A program made the position numbers and the translations under genes. A DNA stretch of 64,000 nucleotides from Ananas comosus (lineage: Eukaryota; Streptophyta; Magnoliopsida; Poales; Bromeliaceae). The first letter of the stretch is position 1. Each line of letters starts with the position of its first letter. The stretch lies in the NCBI RefSeq assembly GCF_001540865.1, contig NC_033626.1, forward strand, positions 12,554,065-12,618,064, given 5' to 3'. The notes under the pieces were generated by a model. That model had not been told where the DNA came from. It did no database searches and saw only the letters and a program-made list of their open reading frames with translations. Below are positions 1 to 12,565 of this stretch, piece by piece.

Positions 1-71
1 AGCTTTACGTGAATGTTGTTTACTGCTCTAGAACCTCCATTTGGCACGTTATAACACATCATGACCTGCAG

Positions 72-3000
72 GCAAGTATCAAAATGGAAATCGAGAAGCA
101 GAAGAAGATCATTTCTTCTTTGAAGGTTGTACTTTTTTGTGTACATATCATGCTTTTACGAAATAGTGGAAATTTTTTTAGTTATTATTCATCTCTCCTT
201 GATTCTATTGTAATTGCCTTAGTTATTTTTACTTTGATGTGTGCTTTACTCAGAATTTTTATTTTACAGAAGAAAAATGAGGTGCTGGCGAAGGAAAAGG
301 AGGAACTTAGCAAGGATAAACAAGGCCTTTTAAAACAGATAGAGGATCTTAAATCAAGTACCAGTTACTTTTTTTTTTTTTGCATAATCCATTATTTATT
401 TTTGCTTTTTCCTCTTTTAGTCCTAATTAATCATGGTTAGCAGGCAGGAAGACCTTAAATGAAACTTTGATTGATCAGGCCGCTAAGGAAAAGGATACAA
501 GGATTCAGGTTTGAATCTGCAATACCGCTGGATTATTTTTTTGTCTTTTGTGTTTTTGGCACTAACGAAGAAAAAATTTCAGATATTGGAGAAGACTTTG
601 GAGAGGGAGAGAGACGATCTGCGGAAGGAGAGGGATGACAACCGGAAAGAGAAATTAAAGCGGCAAAAGACTGAGAAGACGGTGCTAGATCTTATTCAGA
701 CGGTCAACAAGGTTTCTGCAAAAATTTAAGCTTCACTATTTCTTCCTTTTTTGTTGATTAATAGTTATTTAACCCACCTTTATGCCGCAATAGTTCTGAC
801 TTTCAAGATGTATTCTATTGAATTCCTGCATAGCTGATGCGTCTTTGCAAATGAAGAGAACCTATTTGCCTGTCTAGAATTAATTTTTTCCCATATACAG
901 CCATTATGTATCTTTTATTTTTTAATTTATTTTTTGTTGCCTTTTACGCTGTAAGAATTGTTATTAGTCATGTATTCATATCTCCGTAGGATATCAAATT
1001 TCATCACTTTACTTATAGATGAATCTGTCTTATCATGTATCTATACTGTCTGATTGTCTTTATTGTGATGTGCTAATCTTATTTCCTCGTTGTTTGCAGG
1101 ATAAGAAGAAGGTTGAAGAAGAGCTTGCAAAGCATAAACAGGCTATCGTCATCATGTTGGAGGTATGACTAGACTTCAGTTTTATAATTTTTATTTTTCC
1201 CTTCAGTTTATGTCCTATGGGTGAAGCTAACTCTGTTTTAGAGACAAGGGGACATCCATGTTGTTATTATGGTTCTTGTTGAGTGTCTTTTTCTAGGTTT
1301 CCCTGGTTATCGAGTTTTAGCAGTATATCATTGCTGAAATTGGTAACCATGAGAAATGCACATCAAAGAAACTGCGAATAAGTGATGCAGCTGGAGATGG
1401 CGCATGTTCCTGTCCGGAAACTTATACTAAATTTGTTGAATTGATGAGTTCTTATGTAGATATCTGTTTTTGTTGGATCTCCAGTCTTTACCTTTCTGTT
1501 GGTTTTGTTTTGCATTTTATTTGTCGGTTTTTAGAGTACTGGAATAACAGCTTCTCAACTTCCATCTGGGAGCACGCTAGATGAACAAACTTTTGCATAC
1601 TTTCTCTCCGTTGATAGCTTTGAAGACGCTGCCAACTCCTTGCTAAATGACGGGTCAGGAACTCAGCCTCTCCCACCCGAAACTTCAGCAGCAGATACTT
1701 CTTTAGCAGCTGCAGGTTTGTGTTTTTAATCTCTTGTTTTTACTTACAGTTTATGCAAAAACGAGATATGCATCAGGCTAAATAAATGAAAAAATATATA
1801 TTCTTTATTCAGGTCGGCAGGTTCCTCCTACTACTGCACAGACCAGACAATCTGTGACTCCTCAAGGTAAAGCAACAGAGGAAAAAACTGGAACTACTGT
1901 TGTCAAACCTAGTACTGAAGTTCGCAAGGCAGGAAGAAGGCTTGTACGTCCCCGTCTTGAGCGGCCCGAAGAGTCTCAAGCTGATATAGAAATGTCGGCA
2001 GCGGAGGGGCCTGTGGTGACAGAGGACCGCAAGCCCAGCTCATCTCATGAACCAGAACTATCAGGTGTAATATTGTCTTCATCACACCCGCCGCCTTCTC
2101 GCAAACGTATGGCCTCTTCATCAGTCTCTGAGCCAAAAGAAGAATCGGTAGCACAAGATGAGGCTGGCACTGAAACTGTTCCTCCTTCAAAGAAATCTAA
2201 AGATGCAGATTTTGATGTACAATCTTCTGAAATCCCGGCCATAGCACAAGAGCCAGCGGGCCCATCAGCTGACAACTTTGATGCAAAATCGCCTATGGAA
2301 GACGTGGATACTGATGAGATTGTAGAGGCAGCAGGGGAGGAAGAGATGGCAAACAAGGATGAAGTAGAGGAGCATCAAAGTGCGCCAGTCGATGGCATGA
2401 ATCAAGAAAACGAGGCTCAATCTGAAGAAGATGCGACTATGGAGGAGGTTAGAGATAAGTCAAAAGATGCGGGGGAGTTGATTGATGAGGGCCCAAGGAG
2501 TGAAGATCCGAAGGAAATAATGCCCCTTGATGTTGAAGACGATAGAGAGGAAGGCGAGCTGATGCCGGATGAACCTGAGCAGCAAATAGAGGAGGCCGCG
2601 TCAGGAGAAGGACACAGTGAGTCTACTCCTAGCGATGGGGTTAATGCTATTGATGAAACCCCAGAAACTGTGGAGCCTGCTTCCCCTGAACCTGTGACTG
2701 AAAAGAGTGAAAACGCTGATGTCTTAGAGGAGGTTACAGAAGGCAATAATAACAATAATAATAACAATAGCACTGGTCCGGGCATCACTGAAACTGAGCT
2801 AAGTTCTCCAATACTATTGGGCGTACGCGAAGGATCACCTAGTACGCTTCCCCAAGCATCACCATCACGAGTCCGTGAGAGTTCTCCAAGTTCACTTCTG
2901 CCTCACAGTGCAGCTCCAGAACAGCAGGGTTCCAGTACTGTTTCAGAAACGGAAGAACCACGGGGCCGCGGAAGAACAATTAGTATAACGGAGAGAGCTA

Positions 3001-3274
3001 GACAGAATGCCCCTCTCAGACAAGCCAGGATGGCGGCAGCTCAAACTACTCCCAGAGGTCGGGGTAGACCAGCTGGTGGCTACAGGGTGAGTTGGATTTA
3101 CCATTTTATATTTCTTTTCCTTTTCTCAATTACTGCAGTCAATTAATTTATCTGGTACCATCAGCGATGGTGAGGCTGATTGTGTTGTTGACAATTATCA
3201 GATGATGTTTACATTCTGTGTTGTGATAGGCTAATCGGGGGGCGCGTGGCCGAGGTGGTCGTGGACAATCATAA
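72..3274 (+). CDS. NUA: Nuclear-pore anchor (TPR/Mlp-like), 3' part
   Basis: C-terminal part of the plant TPR homologue, the nuclear-basket filament protein that acts in mRNA export and SUMO homeostasis at the inner face of the pore. The 5' part lies before the window. Exons read as 72-125, 270-357, 444-508, 583-711, 1100-1162, 1535-1715, 1813-3086 and 3230-3274, all with GT-AG borders and a continuous frame, giving about 632 residues. The first five exons encode the end of a charged coiled coil (EKEELSKDKQGLLKQ). The long seventh exon is an acidic, Ser/Pro/Glu-rich disordered tail starting near the conserved GRRLVRPRL, with an eight-Asn run near 2747-2770. The end is basic and RG-rich (PRGRGRPAGGYR, then GARGRGGRGQS before the stop). 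This tail architecture is typical of plant NUA. A piece of the long exon recurs at 6928-7090 inside the next gene. Confidence 0.9.
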
Positions 3275-5280
3275 CGTTTCATAGTCATGTTATAGGCAGC
3301 GGCTTAAGTTTATGACAGGCTTTCGATGCACTGGGTAGTTATATTTATGGGTGCTTTTATTTGCCAACCAATTCACATTGGCATATAAATTTCCTAAACT
3401 TTGTCTGTTAAAGTTATAGAACCGGAAATTTTTTGCTGCTTAATGCACCATAACTTAGGCATTAACCTTGGACTGCTATCTGTGAGGTCTTAACACCAAA
3501 CCGCTCTCTTTCTTGTTTTTGTAGCTTTGTAATTGTTGTTGTTGTTTGTTTTTTGTATTCTTTTTTGTTTTGTTTTGTTTTTTTTTTGTGGCAACTTCGA
3601 TCCACCAGTATTTTTTCGAGCGTGGTGTGCCTCGCCCGGCTGATATACATGCATGGCGATAGGTTTTTCTGCTGTTATTGTTGATGTAGTTGTAACAAGA
3701 ACAACTTTCTGCTGGCACGATCTAAACGTCACTAGATATTGTCTGTGAGTTAAATGATTTAACGTCGATCTGACACACCAGCGATAAACAAGAACTGTAA
3801 GTGCATCCCAATTTTTAGCACCTGCTTCTCACTATTTTTGTTGGATTGAAGCCTCTTCAATGCAGGATGTTCTTCCAAGAGTCTTAACACAATGTGCACA
3901 AAATCAGGTTAGAAGTGTGTGAAAAGGATTGGGAACTCGTTGCCTACGATTGCGACAATTAAATGTGTAGTTAGCATGTTGTCGCACTAAAAAACAATGT
4001 GGAGAAACAAGGAAACTGCTATTAAAGATGACCGAAAAAGATCCAAAGAAAATGGTGCGAACCTTGACCTGAAACTGAGATGGTAGCACTTCTGGTAAGT
4101 ACTCATGTATAACTTCCCGTGGTGAACAATACAACGCAGATAATCGTAAGATAAGGCAGTGCATATCCAAAGTTTTACAACTTTGCATCTATCTTGAACA
4201 ATTGACATTCAATATTAAACCATAAGAGAGTTGAATAGAAAGATGAGATATCCCAACTATTACCCAATTACAATACATTAACAGAAGTGGAGTTATGAGC
4301 AAATCTAATTTACAACAACAAATCAAATAGGTGAAATGAGCATTTACGATAAAAAATAATTTCATCTTTTACTTTCAGAAAAACAAATATGCCCTTTTGT
4401 GTATGACGTGATTTTATGGCTTCTCAGGAACAGGACGATGTCCGAGTTTGCGAAAGATTGATTACATTTTATTTATAGCTAATACCTTATACTTGTGGCT
4501 CCTTGCAAATTTACCATTTTTATATTTCACCGTTAGTCAAACGAAATACCATTTCTAAAATCTATATATCGAATCTCTTTTGGACGTGGTTCGGCCCGGC
4601 CCGGCTACTTTTAAACGGGCTTTGAAAAGGTTTTTTGGTCGAGAGAGGTTTCGTCGCTTTTTTTTTTTTTTTAGCTCTCTTTTGCCCATCCTCGTTCAAA
4701 GGTACTCTCTCCTCTTCTCCTACCCTAAAACCCTAATATACCTCGATTTTCCAATAAAACTTGCCAAATCACCATAGATTCACGTTTTTACTAGCAAATT
4801 TTAGATTTTACGATGCCCATTTTTAATTTGGATGATGTTGTAATGCCTTGTAGCGTGTTTTGATGTGATTTTTTTTTTTTTTTTCGATTAGGGCATCGAT
4901 TTTGATTTGTTTGGTCCATTTTTGAGGCGTTGTAACGGAGGATCTGTTCCTTTGTTATGCGTGATTTCTCAGTATTTTTGCCTCGGATTTAGCACTTGTT
5001 GTTGGGTGTTTGGATGAACTAATTATTAAGTGTATTATATATAAAAAAAAAAATCAGAAGGTGGTTAATCATTTAAGAGGAAAGCAATGATCTCAATTTC
5101 TCAGTATTCTCGAAGATGTAGTAGTTTCACTACTCGTTTAATCCTTTTCTACTCTTATTAAGCAGATTAATGGTATATTAATGTCTTTTGATGTTAATAC
5201 TCTTGCCCATTTTACTACCAATCTTGCTTAAAGTGCTAATATTACTGTTTTTTGTTTTGTCCTTTTATCTCTCCAGTTCC
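3275..5280. other. NUA 3' UTR, spacer, and 5' leader of the first FDM gene
   Basis: No coding region is supported between the NUA stop and the FDM start at 5281. Around 4565-4700 the sequence turns GC-richer and pyrimidine-rich and carries a telo-box-like motif (AAAACCCTAA, 4727-4736), which I read as the promoter/leader of the downstream gene. The acceptor CTCTCCAG just before 5281 implies an intron in the 5' UTR, as in the paralogue at 8889. Minus-strand open frames at 3462-4208 are in low-complexity sequence and look spurious. Confidence 0.5.
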
Positions 5281-7030
5281 ATGGGTTATAATTCGGATGA
5301 AGGATCCGACATTAGCGATTCGGAAATCGATGAGTGTGAAGAGAAATATTACCTGTGTTTGAAGGTAGGGGAGATCAAATTAAGAAAGAGAGGGAGGACA
5401 TATAGATGCCCATTTTGTGTGTGCAAAAAGAAGCTAGATTTCGATTTGAGGGAATTGCTCCAGCATGCCTCCGGAATAGGTCTCTCCAACCGGAAGGCGA
5501 AACTGAAGGCGACCCACCGCGCCCTTGAAAAATATCTAAGAAATGACTTTGCTGAAATGGTGCAGTTATTAGCCGTAGAGTCACCACACCCTTCTAGAAA
5601 CATAGATGAGCAGTTCGTGTGGCCCTGGATGGGCGTTCTCGTTAATGTGCCGAGGGATTATAAGGACGGGCGCTATGTCGGTACGAGCGGAAACATGCTA
5701 AAGGAGCAGCTATCCTGTTTCGGTCCACTAAAAGTTCATGTCTTGTGGGACCACGACGGTCACGCCGGGAAAGCTGTTGTCGACTTTTCTAAGGATTGGG
5801 TGGGCTTTATAAACGTGTTGGCCTTTGAAAAGCACTTTGAGGCGGGTAAGACCGACTCGTTAGAAAGCAAACATCAAGGGGTGGAATTAAATGGGTGGGT
5901 GGCACGCGCTGATGACTACAATGCTGCTGGTGTGTTAGGGGATCATTTGCGGAAAAAAGCAGATCTGAAAACTCTTAGCGATCTGGCCAATGAAGAATCA
6001 AGGAAGAGTGACAAGCTTCTTGCTTATTTAACCAGCCAGATCGACGTGAAGAACAAACGTTTAGAAGAGCTAGAATTCAAATACAATGAGATAAATTTGT
6101 CTCTTGATATGATGACTGAGCAGAGGGACCAGGTCGTTAATGCTTATAACGAAGGTTCGTGTAATATCAGGCTTATCTTTAGTCCTTAGTTGTTTATGTC
6201 ATAAGCTTTCTTTATGCTTCTAATGGAATCTGTTCGTCGTAGTCCATATATGTCCGGTTAATTTGTTCTTATGATGTTCAAATTATATTTGGTATATAAC
6301 CTATCTAAATATGATGTTTCTCAAGTGGTACTTTACACTGATAGAAGAATGTAATCTTTTAGAATCTATTTGCTGCAGACTTACTCCACTTTAATGTTAT
6401 ATACATTCGAATATCCCATAAATTTCTTTTGTGTGTTCTTTATTAAATTTTGCAAGTGCTAAAGACATACATTACTGGTTGATTGGAAGGGATGTTAAAG
6501 CCAGTTGATCGGAACAGTATGATTTATGGCCTCTTATCGCTCAAGAACCTGAAACTCTTCATTTTATCTTCTTGTGTAACTCCTGTTGTGTATTAGTTAA
6601 TAAGGCTGCCAATGCAAATTAGTTTAGTTCAAATTTGATCAGAACATTGTTTTAGCAGCATTACCAGTTTGCTTTGTTCATAGTTAATGAGTAGCAAGTT
6701 TACTTCTCTCAAAGTTCTGTATGAACCTCCTTATTAGCGGTTATCATTGATCAACCACATCCTTACTTTTCACCCCATTTTTTCCATGTATGTGCTGTGT
6801 CAGAGATCCAAAAGAACAAAAAGCTGCAAGCGGAACTGGAATCTAAAATGAGGGAACTAGACGTACGACAAGAACAACTGGAGAAACTGGTTGCGCAAAG
6901 TGAGAGCGACAAAAGAAAACTTGGTGCTGAATCAGCGGGCCCATCGACTGATAACTTTAACGCACGATCTCCTAGCGAAGAAGTGGACACTGTTGAGATT
7001 GTCGAGAAGGTGAGGGAGTTTAGCATATAA
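5281..7030 (+). CDS. Truncated FDM/IDN2-like XS-domain protein with NUA-derived tail
   Basis: Exons 5281-6154 and 6804-7030 (GT-AG, frame kept) give 366 residues. The start MGYNSDEGSDISDSE aligns with [15 protein letters not shown] of the tandem copy at 8889. An XS zinc finger (CPFCVCKKKLDFDL...LLQHASG, residues about 43-67) is followed by an intact XS domain ([20 protein letters not shown] onward) and a coiled coil. XS domains bind dsRNA in FDM/IDN2/SGS3 proteins of RNA-directed DNA methylation. Compared with the paralogue, exon 2 lacks about 17 codons after EIQ. After DKRKL the sequence leaves the FDM family and matches the NUA acidic tail (SAGPSTDNFNARSP against PAGPSADNFDAKSP) until a stop. 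Exons for the rest of the coiled coil and the XH domain are absent. The XS half shows no disabling change, so it may be expressed, but it would lack the XH domain used for IDN2-FDM complex contacts. Whether it is functional is unknown. Confidence 0.8.
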
Positions 7031-7090
7031 GTAACAAGGAAGAAGCAGTGCAACATCAAAGCGCACTGTCGGGCAGCACAAATCACGAAT
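6928..7090 (+). repeat. Duplicated fragment of the NUA long exon
   Basis: This stretch aligns over its whole length with about 2250-2411 of the NUA coding exon: the same order of GCGGGCCCATC, GATAACTTTAA, GTGGACACTG-TTGAGATTGT, then AACAAGGA-GAAG and CATCAAAG-GC. Substitutions are scattered and there is a small indel near 7015, which brings the stop codon into frame. The first 33 or so codons keep the NUA reading frame. Homology continues past the stop to about 7090, which shows that the end of the FDM copy was replaced by copied NUA DNA and not that a short motif converged. Confidence 0.85.
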
Positions 7091-7953
7091 GAGAGGCGTG
7101 ATTTTAAATTTGCATTTTAGATCTTAGGTTCATTGGGTCTTAAAGAGTAGGGTTTCTGTTTTCTGATTATCTTGGCCTGTATTACTGTAGTTCTTGTGGT
7201 GCCTTGTGCTCTATGCTATGTTTAACCACACACTTGGCTCAGTCCCATGACTATCTAGTACTTCCTAGCTATGCATTTTTGTGCTATATGTACGCATAGC
7301 TAAAGCTTCATATACTGTGATGGAATCGTTTTTATCTTTTTATGTTAGCATACATAGTATATCATATTTTTGTATGCTTATTTTATTCTATTGACAAAAT
7401 GTGTGGTCTAATGATCTTCTCTTGCTTCGTGTTACGAGGGGATATGGACCATTTAAGCCCCCCATGTTGGGGTATATGAAAATATTGAGGCTTTTGTGCT
7501 TTAATATATGCAATCTTAAATTTAATATATGAGATATGATATAAAATAAGAGAGGCTCTTCACGTATCTGTGAGCGTTGTTCGGTCTAAAAACTGAAAAC
7601 TCAAACTGAATCGACTTATTTTGGTTGGCTGAAAATATTACTTTTTATTAATAATTTGTTTCAGTTTGATTTTACAAATTTAAGGATAAAAAATAATTAA
7701 CCAAATCAAAGAAACTAAATATGCGATACTTAAACACGCGCGAAATCGAACCGTCTACTTTTCGAAACCCGCTACAAAAGGGTCGGGCCCAACTCGAATC
7801 CGGCCCACACCAAAACCCTAACAATGAACCCCTCGCTCTCCCCGATCGATTGATTCATTACTCGTACCCCTCCTCTTCGTGCTCTCCTCTCCACTCCGTT
7901 CTCCGACCTACGGAGCTTTCGCTCGATGTAGGATCGGTAAATCTCTGCCTTTT

Positions 7954-8000
<47 letters not shown>

Positions 8001-8888
8001 AAATCAGTGCTTTTAATTAATCCTTTTTTTAATCCTTTTTTCGTCTTTGTTCTTCACAATGTGGATTTTTAGCAAATAATCCGTAGTATTATGCTGCATT
8101 TTTGTTCAAGTTTTTGTTGATCTTCCGTAAAGTGAGTAAACAAGGTTTAGGAGATTAGGTCATAGGAAATTGCCCTCTATTCTTAGATTTTTCTTTGTTT
8201 GCGGCTGAGGAACCGAAGTTTTCGGGGTCTATGTTCTGAAGCTAAGCCGATATATTTGGTAGTACATTTACTGTTCATGCATTTGGTATGAGATAGGTTC
8301 AAGCGGGCTTGTTTAGTATTGTTAAGGTTTAGGGGTAGATATAGTTGAAAATGAGTATGTGAAAGATCCTAAGGGAGTTAAAACTAATTATGTGAGAGTA
8401 AATTAGTAATTAAGGAGAACTACCGAGAGCGAAGAGTTTGTTCTTGCTCTTTGTTCCAACTCACCATGAATTTCATGCTTTTACCGGCCAGAAAAGAAGA
8501 AGAAGAAGAATACATTGCTTTATTTTTTTTTATTCTTTGAGAAGTTTTTCGGGGAAATTACAGGAATACTTCGTGTTTTCATTTATTAATTAGATTTACC
8601 TTCTCACAGTGTAACTTTTGAAATCCAATGCTTGATAATATATTTGCATCTTTTTCAGTGCATGCAGTGTGATTTTTCCATATGGTAAAAATGATCATAT
8701 ATCCTTGCAGGTAGGACTACGTTTGGAGAATTGTTGTTCATGATTTATAGACTTTCCGTCCTCCTGATTTAAGAAGAATTTTGGTAACTTACTGTCTTCT
8801 GATTTTAAAATACTTGCACATTTTACCATCAATCCCACAAAAAGCACTAATGTATTGCTCTTGTTTGGTCTTTTTCCTCTTCAGATTT
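7031..8888. other. Spacer and 5' leader of the second FDM gene
   Basis: No gene seen in 7091-7780. From about 7780 a leader begins: GGCCCA motifs, a telo-box (AAACCCTAA near 7814-7821), and a (CT)n run of about 44 bases (7955-7998). Two copies of CGGTAAATC flank the CT run (near 7934 and 7998), so there are two candidate 5' UTR donor sites. The matching acceptor is CCTCTTCAG at 8876-8884, five bases before the start codon at 8889. Confidence 0.5.
7955..7998 (+). repeat. (CT)n microsatellite in FDM 5' leader
   Basis: An uninterrupted CT dinucleotide run of about 22 units in the inferred 5' UTR. It is polymorphism-prone and a possible GAGA/BPC-type binding tract. Confidence 0.9.
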
Positions 8889-11800
8889 ATGGATCACAGT
8901 TCAGACGGAGAATCTGACATTAGTGAGTCAGAAATTAACGAGCATATCGAGAAATATTACTCACGATTAAAGGCCGGGAAGTATAAAATAAGAAATACTG
9001 AGAGGACATATAAATGTCCTTTCTGTGTGGGGAAAAAGAAGCAAGACTATAACTTGAAAGATCTGCTCCAGCATGCTTCTGGAATCGGAGCTTCTAACAG
9101 GAAGGGCAAACTAAAGGCAACCCACCGGGCTCTCGAAAAATACATACGAAATGATGTCTCTGAAACTTCTGGGAAATTAGTGCGATCAGCAATCATAGAG
9201 CCGCCACAACCACATTCTTCCAAAAACAGAGATGAGCAGTTTGTGTGGCCCTGGATGGGCATTCTTGTAAATGTGCCAAGGGACTTTAAGGATGGTCGGT
9301 ATGTCGGTGAGAGCGGAAATAGGCTAAAGGAGCAGCTATCCCGCTTCAACCCGTTAAAAGTCCATGCATTGTGGAACTATAAAGGCCACACTGGGAATGC
9401 CGTTGTCGATTTCTCTAAGGATTGGTCTGGATTTAGAGACTCAATGGCCTTTGAAAATCATTTTGAGTCGGAGCACTTTGGTAAGACGGACTATTTAGAA
9501 AGGAAGCACAAGGGGACGGATTTATTTGGATGGGTGGCGCGTGCTGAGGATTACAATTCTCCTGGCCCAATAGGGGAGCATTTAAGGAAAAATGGAGACC
9601 TAAAAACTATCAACGATCTGTCCAGTGAAGAGTCGCGGAAGACTGACAGCCTTGTTAGAAATTTAGCTAGTGAGATCGAGGGGAAGAATCGACATTTGCA
9701 AGAGCTGGAAAGTAAATACAACGAGACCAACATGGCCCTTGATACAATGATGGAGCAGAGGGACCAGCTCTTTCATGCTTATAATGAAGGTTTGTCTAGT
9801 ATCTAGGTTATCAGTATTGCTTATTTTGTTGAATATACATATTAAAAATACTGTTCTTTGGTAGCTTAAGCTTTTGGAGACCAACAATTGTTTCATATTC
9901 TATACCATAGTTTCAGAGCAGGAGGTTCTAACTTCGAGTTCCGCCTGACTCCTTTGTTTCATTTAATATCCTCTTATATAATTCAATTCAATTCAATGTC
10001 TTGAGCCTATTAAAAAGTCTCGAGCTCAGACGTTAGTGGGAGTGTTGAATATAAATATTAAAAATACAATTCTTTGGTACCTTAAGCTTTTACAGAGTTG
10101 TTTCATATTCTATAACATATTCTTTATGTCATAAACTGTCTTTTCATCCTCGACAGTATCTATTCATTGTAGTTCGCACATACGATCAATCCGCTTCTTA
10201 TTCTGTGCAAAATTTTTGTGACTGTTGCATTTCGTTTACGAGATTCTTATAGCTTTCTTTTATGAATTCCTCATTAGATCTTGGTAAGTGCTATAGAGTA
10301 GTACTGGTCAGATGAAAAGAGGCTAAAGCAAGTTGATCAAAATAGGATCATTGTTCTGCTAACTATCAGTTAAGCACTTGAAACTACTTTTTTTAAACTT
10401 GTTGAACTTCATGTGCTATAGTTCATAAGGTAGCTGCCACCGATCATTTTGTTTCAAAATTAAATAATTAGGTACCATCATAAAATTATTCAACCAAAAT
10501 TCTCTGCTCAGAGTAGTGATATTAAGTTTTCTTCAGTTGAAACCTAACTAGTAGCTCTGTTATGGACATCATTACTATCATTTGATATTGTTTAACTGCA
10601 TTCTCACTCGTTATCCTTGTTTTGTTGTGTCAGAGATCCGAAAGATGCAGAATCTTGCTCGTGATCATTCACGTAGAATATTTGAGGAAAATGAGAAGCT
10701 GCGAACCGAACTGGATTCTAAAAAGAAAGAACTAGATTTAAGGCGTGAACAACTGGAGAAGCTGGCTGCTCAAAATGACGTTGACAAAAGAAAGCTTGAA
10801 CAAGAGAAGCAGAAGGTGACTTTCTTTCGGTTTATCCTTATTCTTCCAGATAATGCAACAGCTAAAAGATCTTTTTTCTGTCAAGCTTAAATTCAGCCTA
10901 TTGTCTGATTTGTGTGTCACTCTTTCCTATGGCTTTGTCACTGCTTTTCAGAAAGTTCTATTGATGTCATTATTGTCATTACTTGTCAAACCTTTAGTCT
11001 GAGGATGTTAATTCCAGATAATCAAGTTTGTATGCAGCAATGAGAATGTTAATTCCAGTTAGTGCAAGGTTTTACTGTTTTGAATGAGGAGTCTTGACTG
11101 GATACTATTAAATCTACTTGTAATTGCCTTTCCCAGCGGAACTTCACTTTGTACAGTATAATTGGACCTAAAATGCACTTTTGTTTTGTGCTATCCAGCT
11201 CCCTGCTGCCGCTATTTAATCTGTGTAAGAGTAAGTATGATGATTCGAAACTTGAATGAAGGCTAGAAATTCTTCATTTGGATTGTATTTTGTTCTTGCA
11301 GAATGCAATGAAGAACAGCTCGCTTCAGTTGGCAACCATAGAGCAGCAGAAGTCTGATGAAAGTGTGTTGAGGCTCGTGGAAGAACAGAAGGTCTCTGCT
11401 TAGTTTTTCCCCCCTTTTTCTCATGCTTTCCTGGCCAGTTTATTTTTCTTGTATAAAAACATGAGCAATAATAATTAGTTTTATTATATCGTTTAAAGTT
11501 GTCTGACTAGAGGAAACTTGCAGAGAGAGAAAGAGGCTGCTCTGAAGAAGATACTTCAGTTGGAAAAGCAGCTGGATGCAAAACAGAAGCTTGAGCTGGA
11601 AATACAGCAGCTGAAGGGGAAGCTGGAGGTGATGAAGCATATGGGAGGGGAGGAAGATTCTGCTGTGAAGAAGAAAATTGATGAGATGAGTGAGCAGCTT
11701 AAAGACAAAATTGAGGAAATGGAAGATATGGAAGCTCTCAACCAAACACTTGTCATCAAAGAGCGCAAGAGCAATGATGAGCTACAGGAAGCTCGGAAAG

Positions 11801-12565
11801 AGCTGATAATGGTATGACAATTTGATCATTTATGTAGTTTTGGATCTATGAATCTCTTATTGTATTATAAATCTTATCTCTAAGAACTTGGCTCATGCAG
11901 GGCTTGTCTGAGATGTTGAGTGGTACAAACCGCTCAATAATTGTAATTAAGAGAATGGGCGAGCTCGATGAAAAGGTCTTTCAAAATGCGTGTAGGCTGA
12001 AATTCCCGAAGGAGGAGGCAGATGTTAATTCTGCAATTTTGTGCTCGAAATGGCAAGATGAGCTCAGAAATCCAGAATGGTTTCCTTTCAAAGTAGTTAT
12101 GGTGGATGGAAAAGAAAAGGTATATTTTCTACAGCCACATTCTGGCGATTGGTAGTTCAACTTTGGGTAAATAGAATCTCGTGTTTCTTGTAGTTGTTCT
12201 TTCAAGGTATAGTTCATCGGTTTCTCTGATTTTATAATTGACTGTAAAACCCAGCTTCTGATTCATGATTCAATCTCAACTTGGTTATGTTCTTGAGCAC
12301 TTGAAATGGGGAATTATATACTGTGGTGCAGGAAGTTTTAATGGAGGATGATGAGAAGCTGCAGAGATTGAAGGAAGAGCTCGGTGTTGAGGTTTACAAG
12401 GCAGTGACTACGGCCTTGCTGGAGATGAATGAATACAATCCCAGCGGCAGATACGTCGTTCCTGAGTTCTGGAACACCAGAGAAGGCAGGAAAGCAACAC
12501 TGAAGGAAGTCATACAGTATGTGCTGAAGCAGTGGAAGTTGCATAAGAGAAAGCGTGGAATGTAG
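8889..12565 (+). CDS. FDM: Complete FDM/IDN2-like factor of DNA methylation
   Basis: Six exons, 8889-9789, 10634-10815, 11302-11391, 11524-11811, 11901-12119 and 12332-12565, encode 637 residues, matching the usual FDM1-5 length of about 630-650. Domains in order: acidic N-terminus; XS zinc finger ([11 protein letters not shown], residues about 41-67); XS domain (about 116-225, [31 protein letters not shown]); long coiled coil (about 235-500); XH domain (about 505-635, [44 protein letters not shown]). FDM proteins pair with IDN2, bind dsRNA or siRNA-scaffold duplexes through XS, and help place DNA methylation downstream of Pol V. The start is chosen because the conserved acidic block begins at this ATG, directly after a 5' UTR intron acceptor. 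Intron 1 contains a direct repeat. This is the intact partner of the truncated copy at 5281. Confidence 0.92.
9828..10122. repeat. Direct-repeat unit in FDM intron 1
   Basis: Two copies of an approximately 80-base unit (9828-9911 and 10043-10122) start TGTTGAATATA and share TTCTTTGGTA-CTTAAGCTTTT and GTTTCATATTCTATA. Between them lies TTTCAGAGCAGGAGGT followed by TTCGAGTTCC, resembling the TGGTATCAGAGC initiator-Met-tRNA primer-binding site and a pol III box B. A weaker relative begins near 16801. I infer a retroelement remnant; the family is not identified. Confidence 0.6.
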
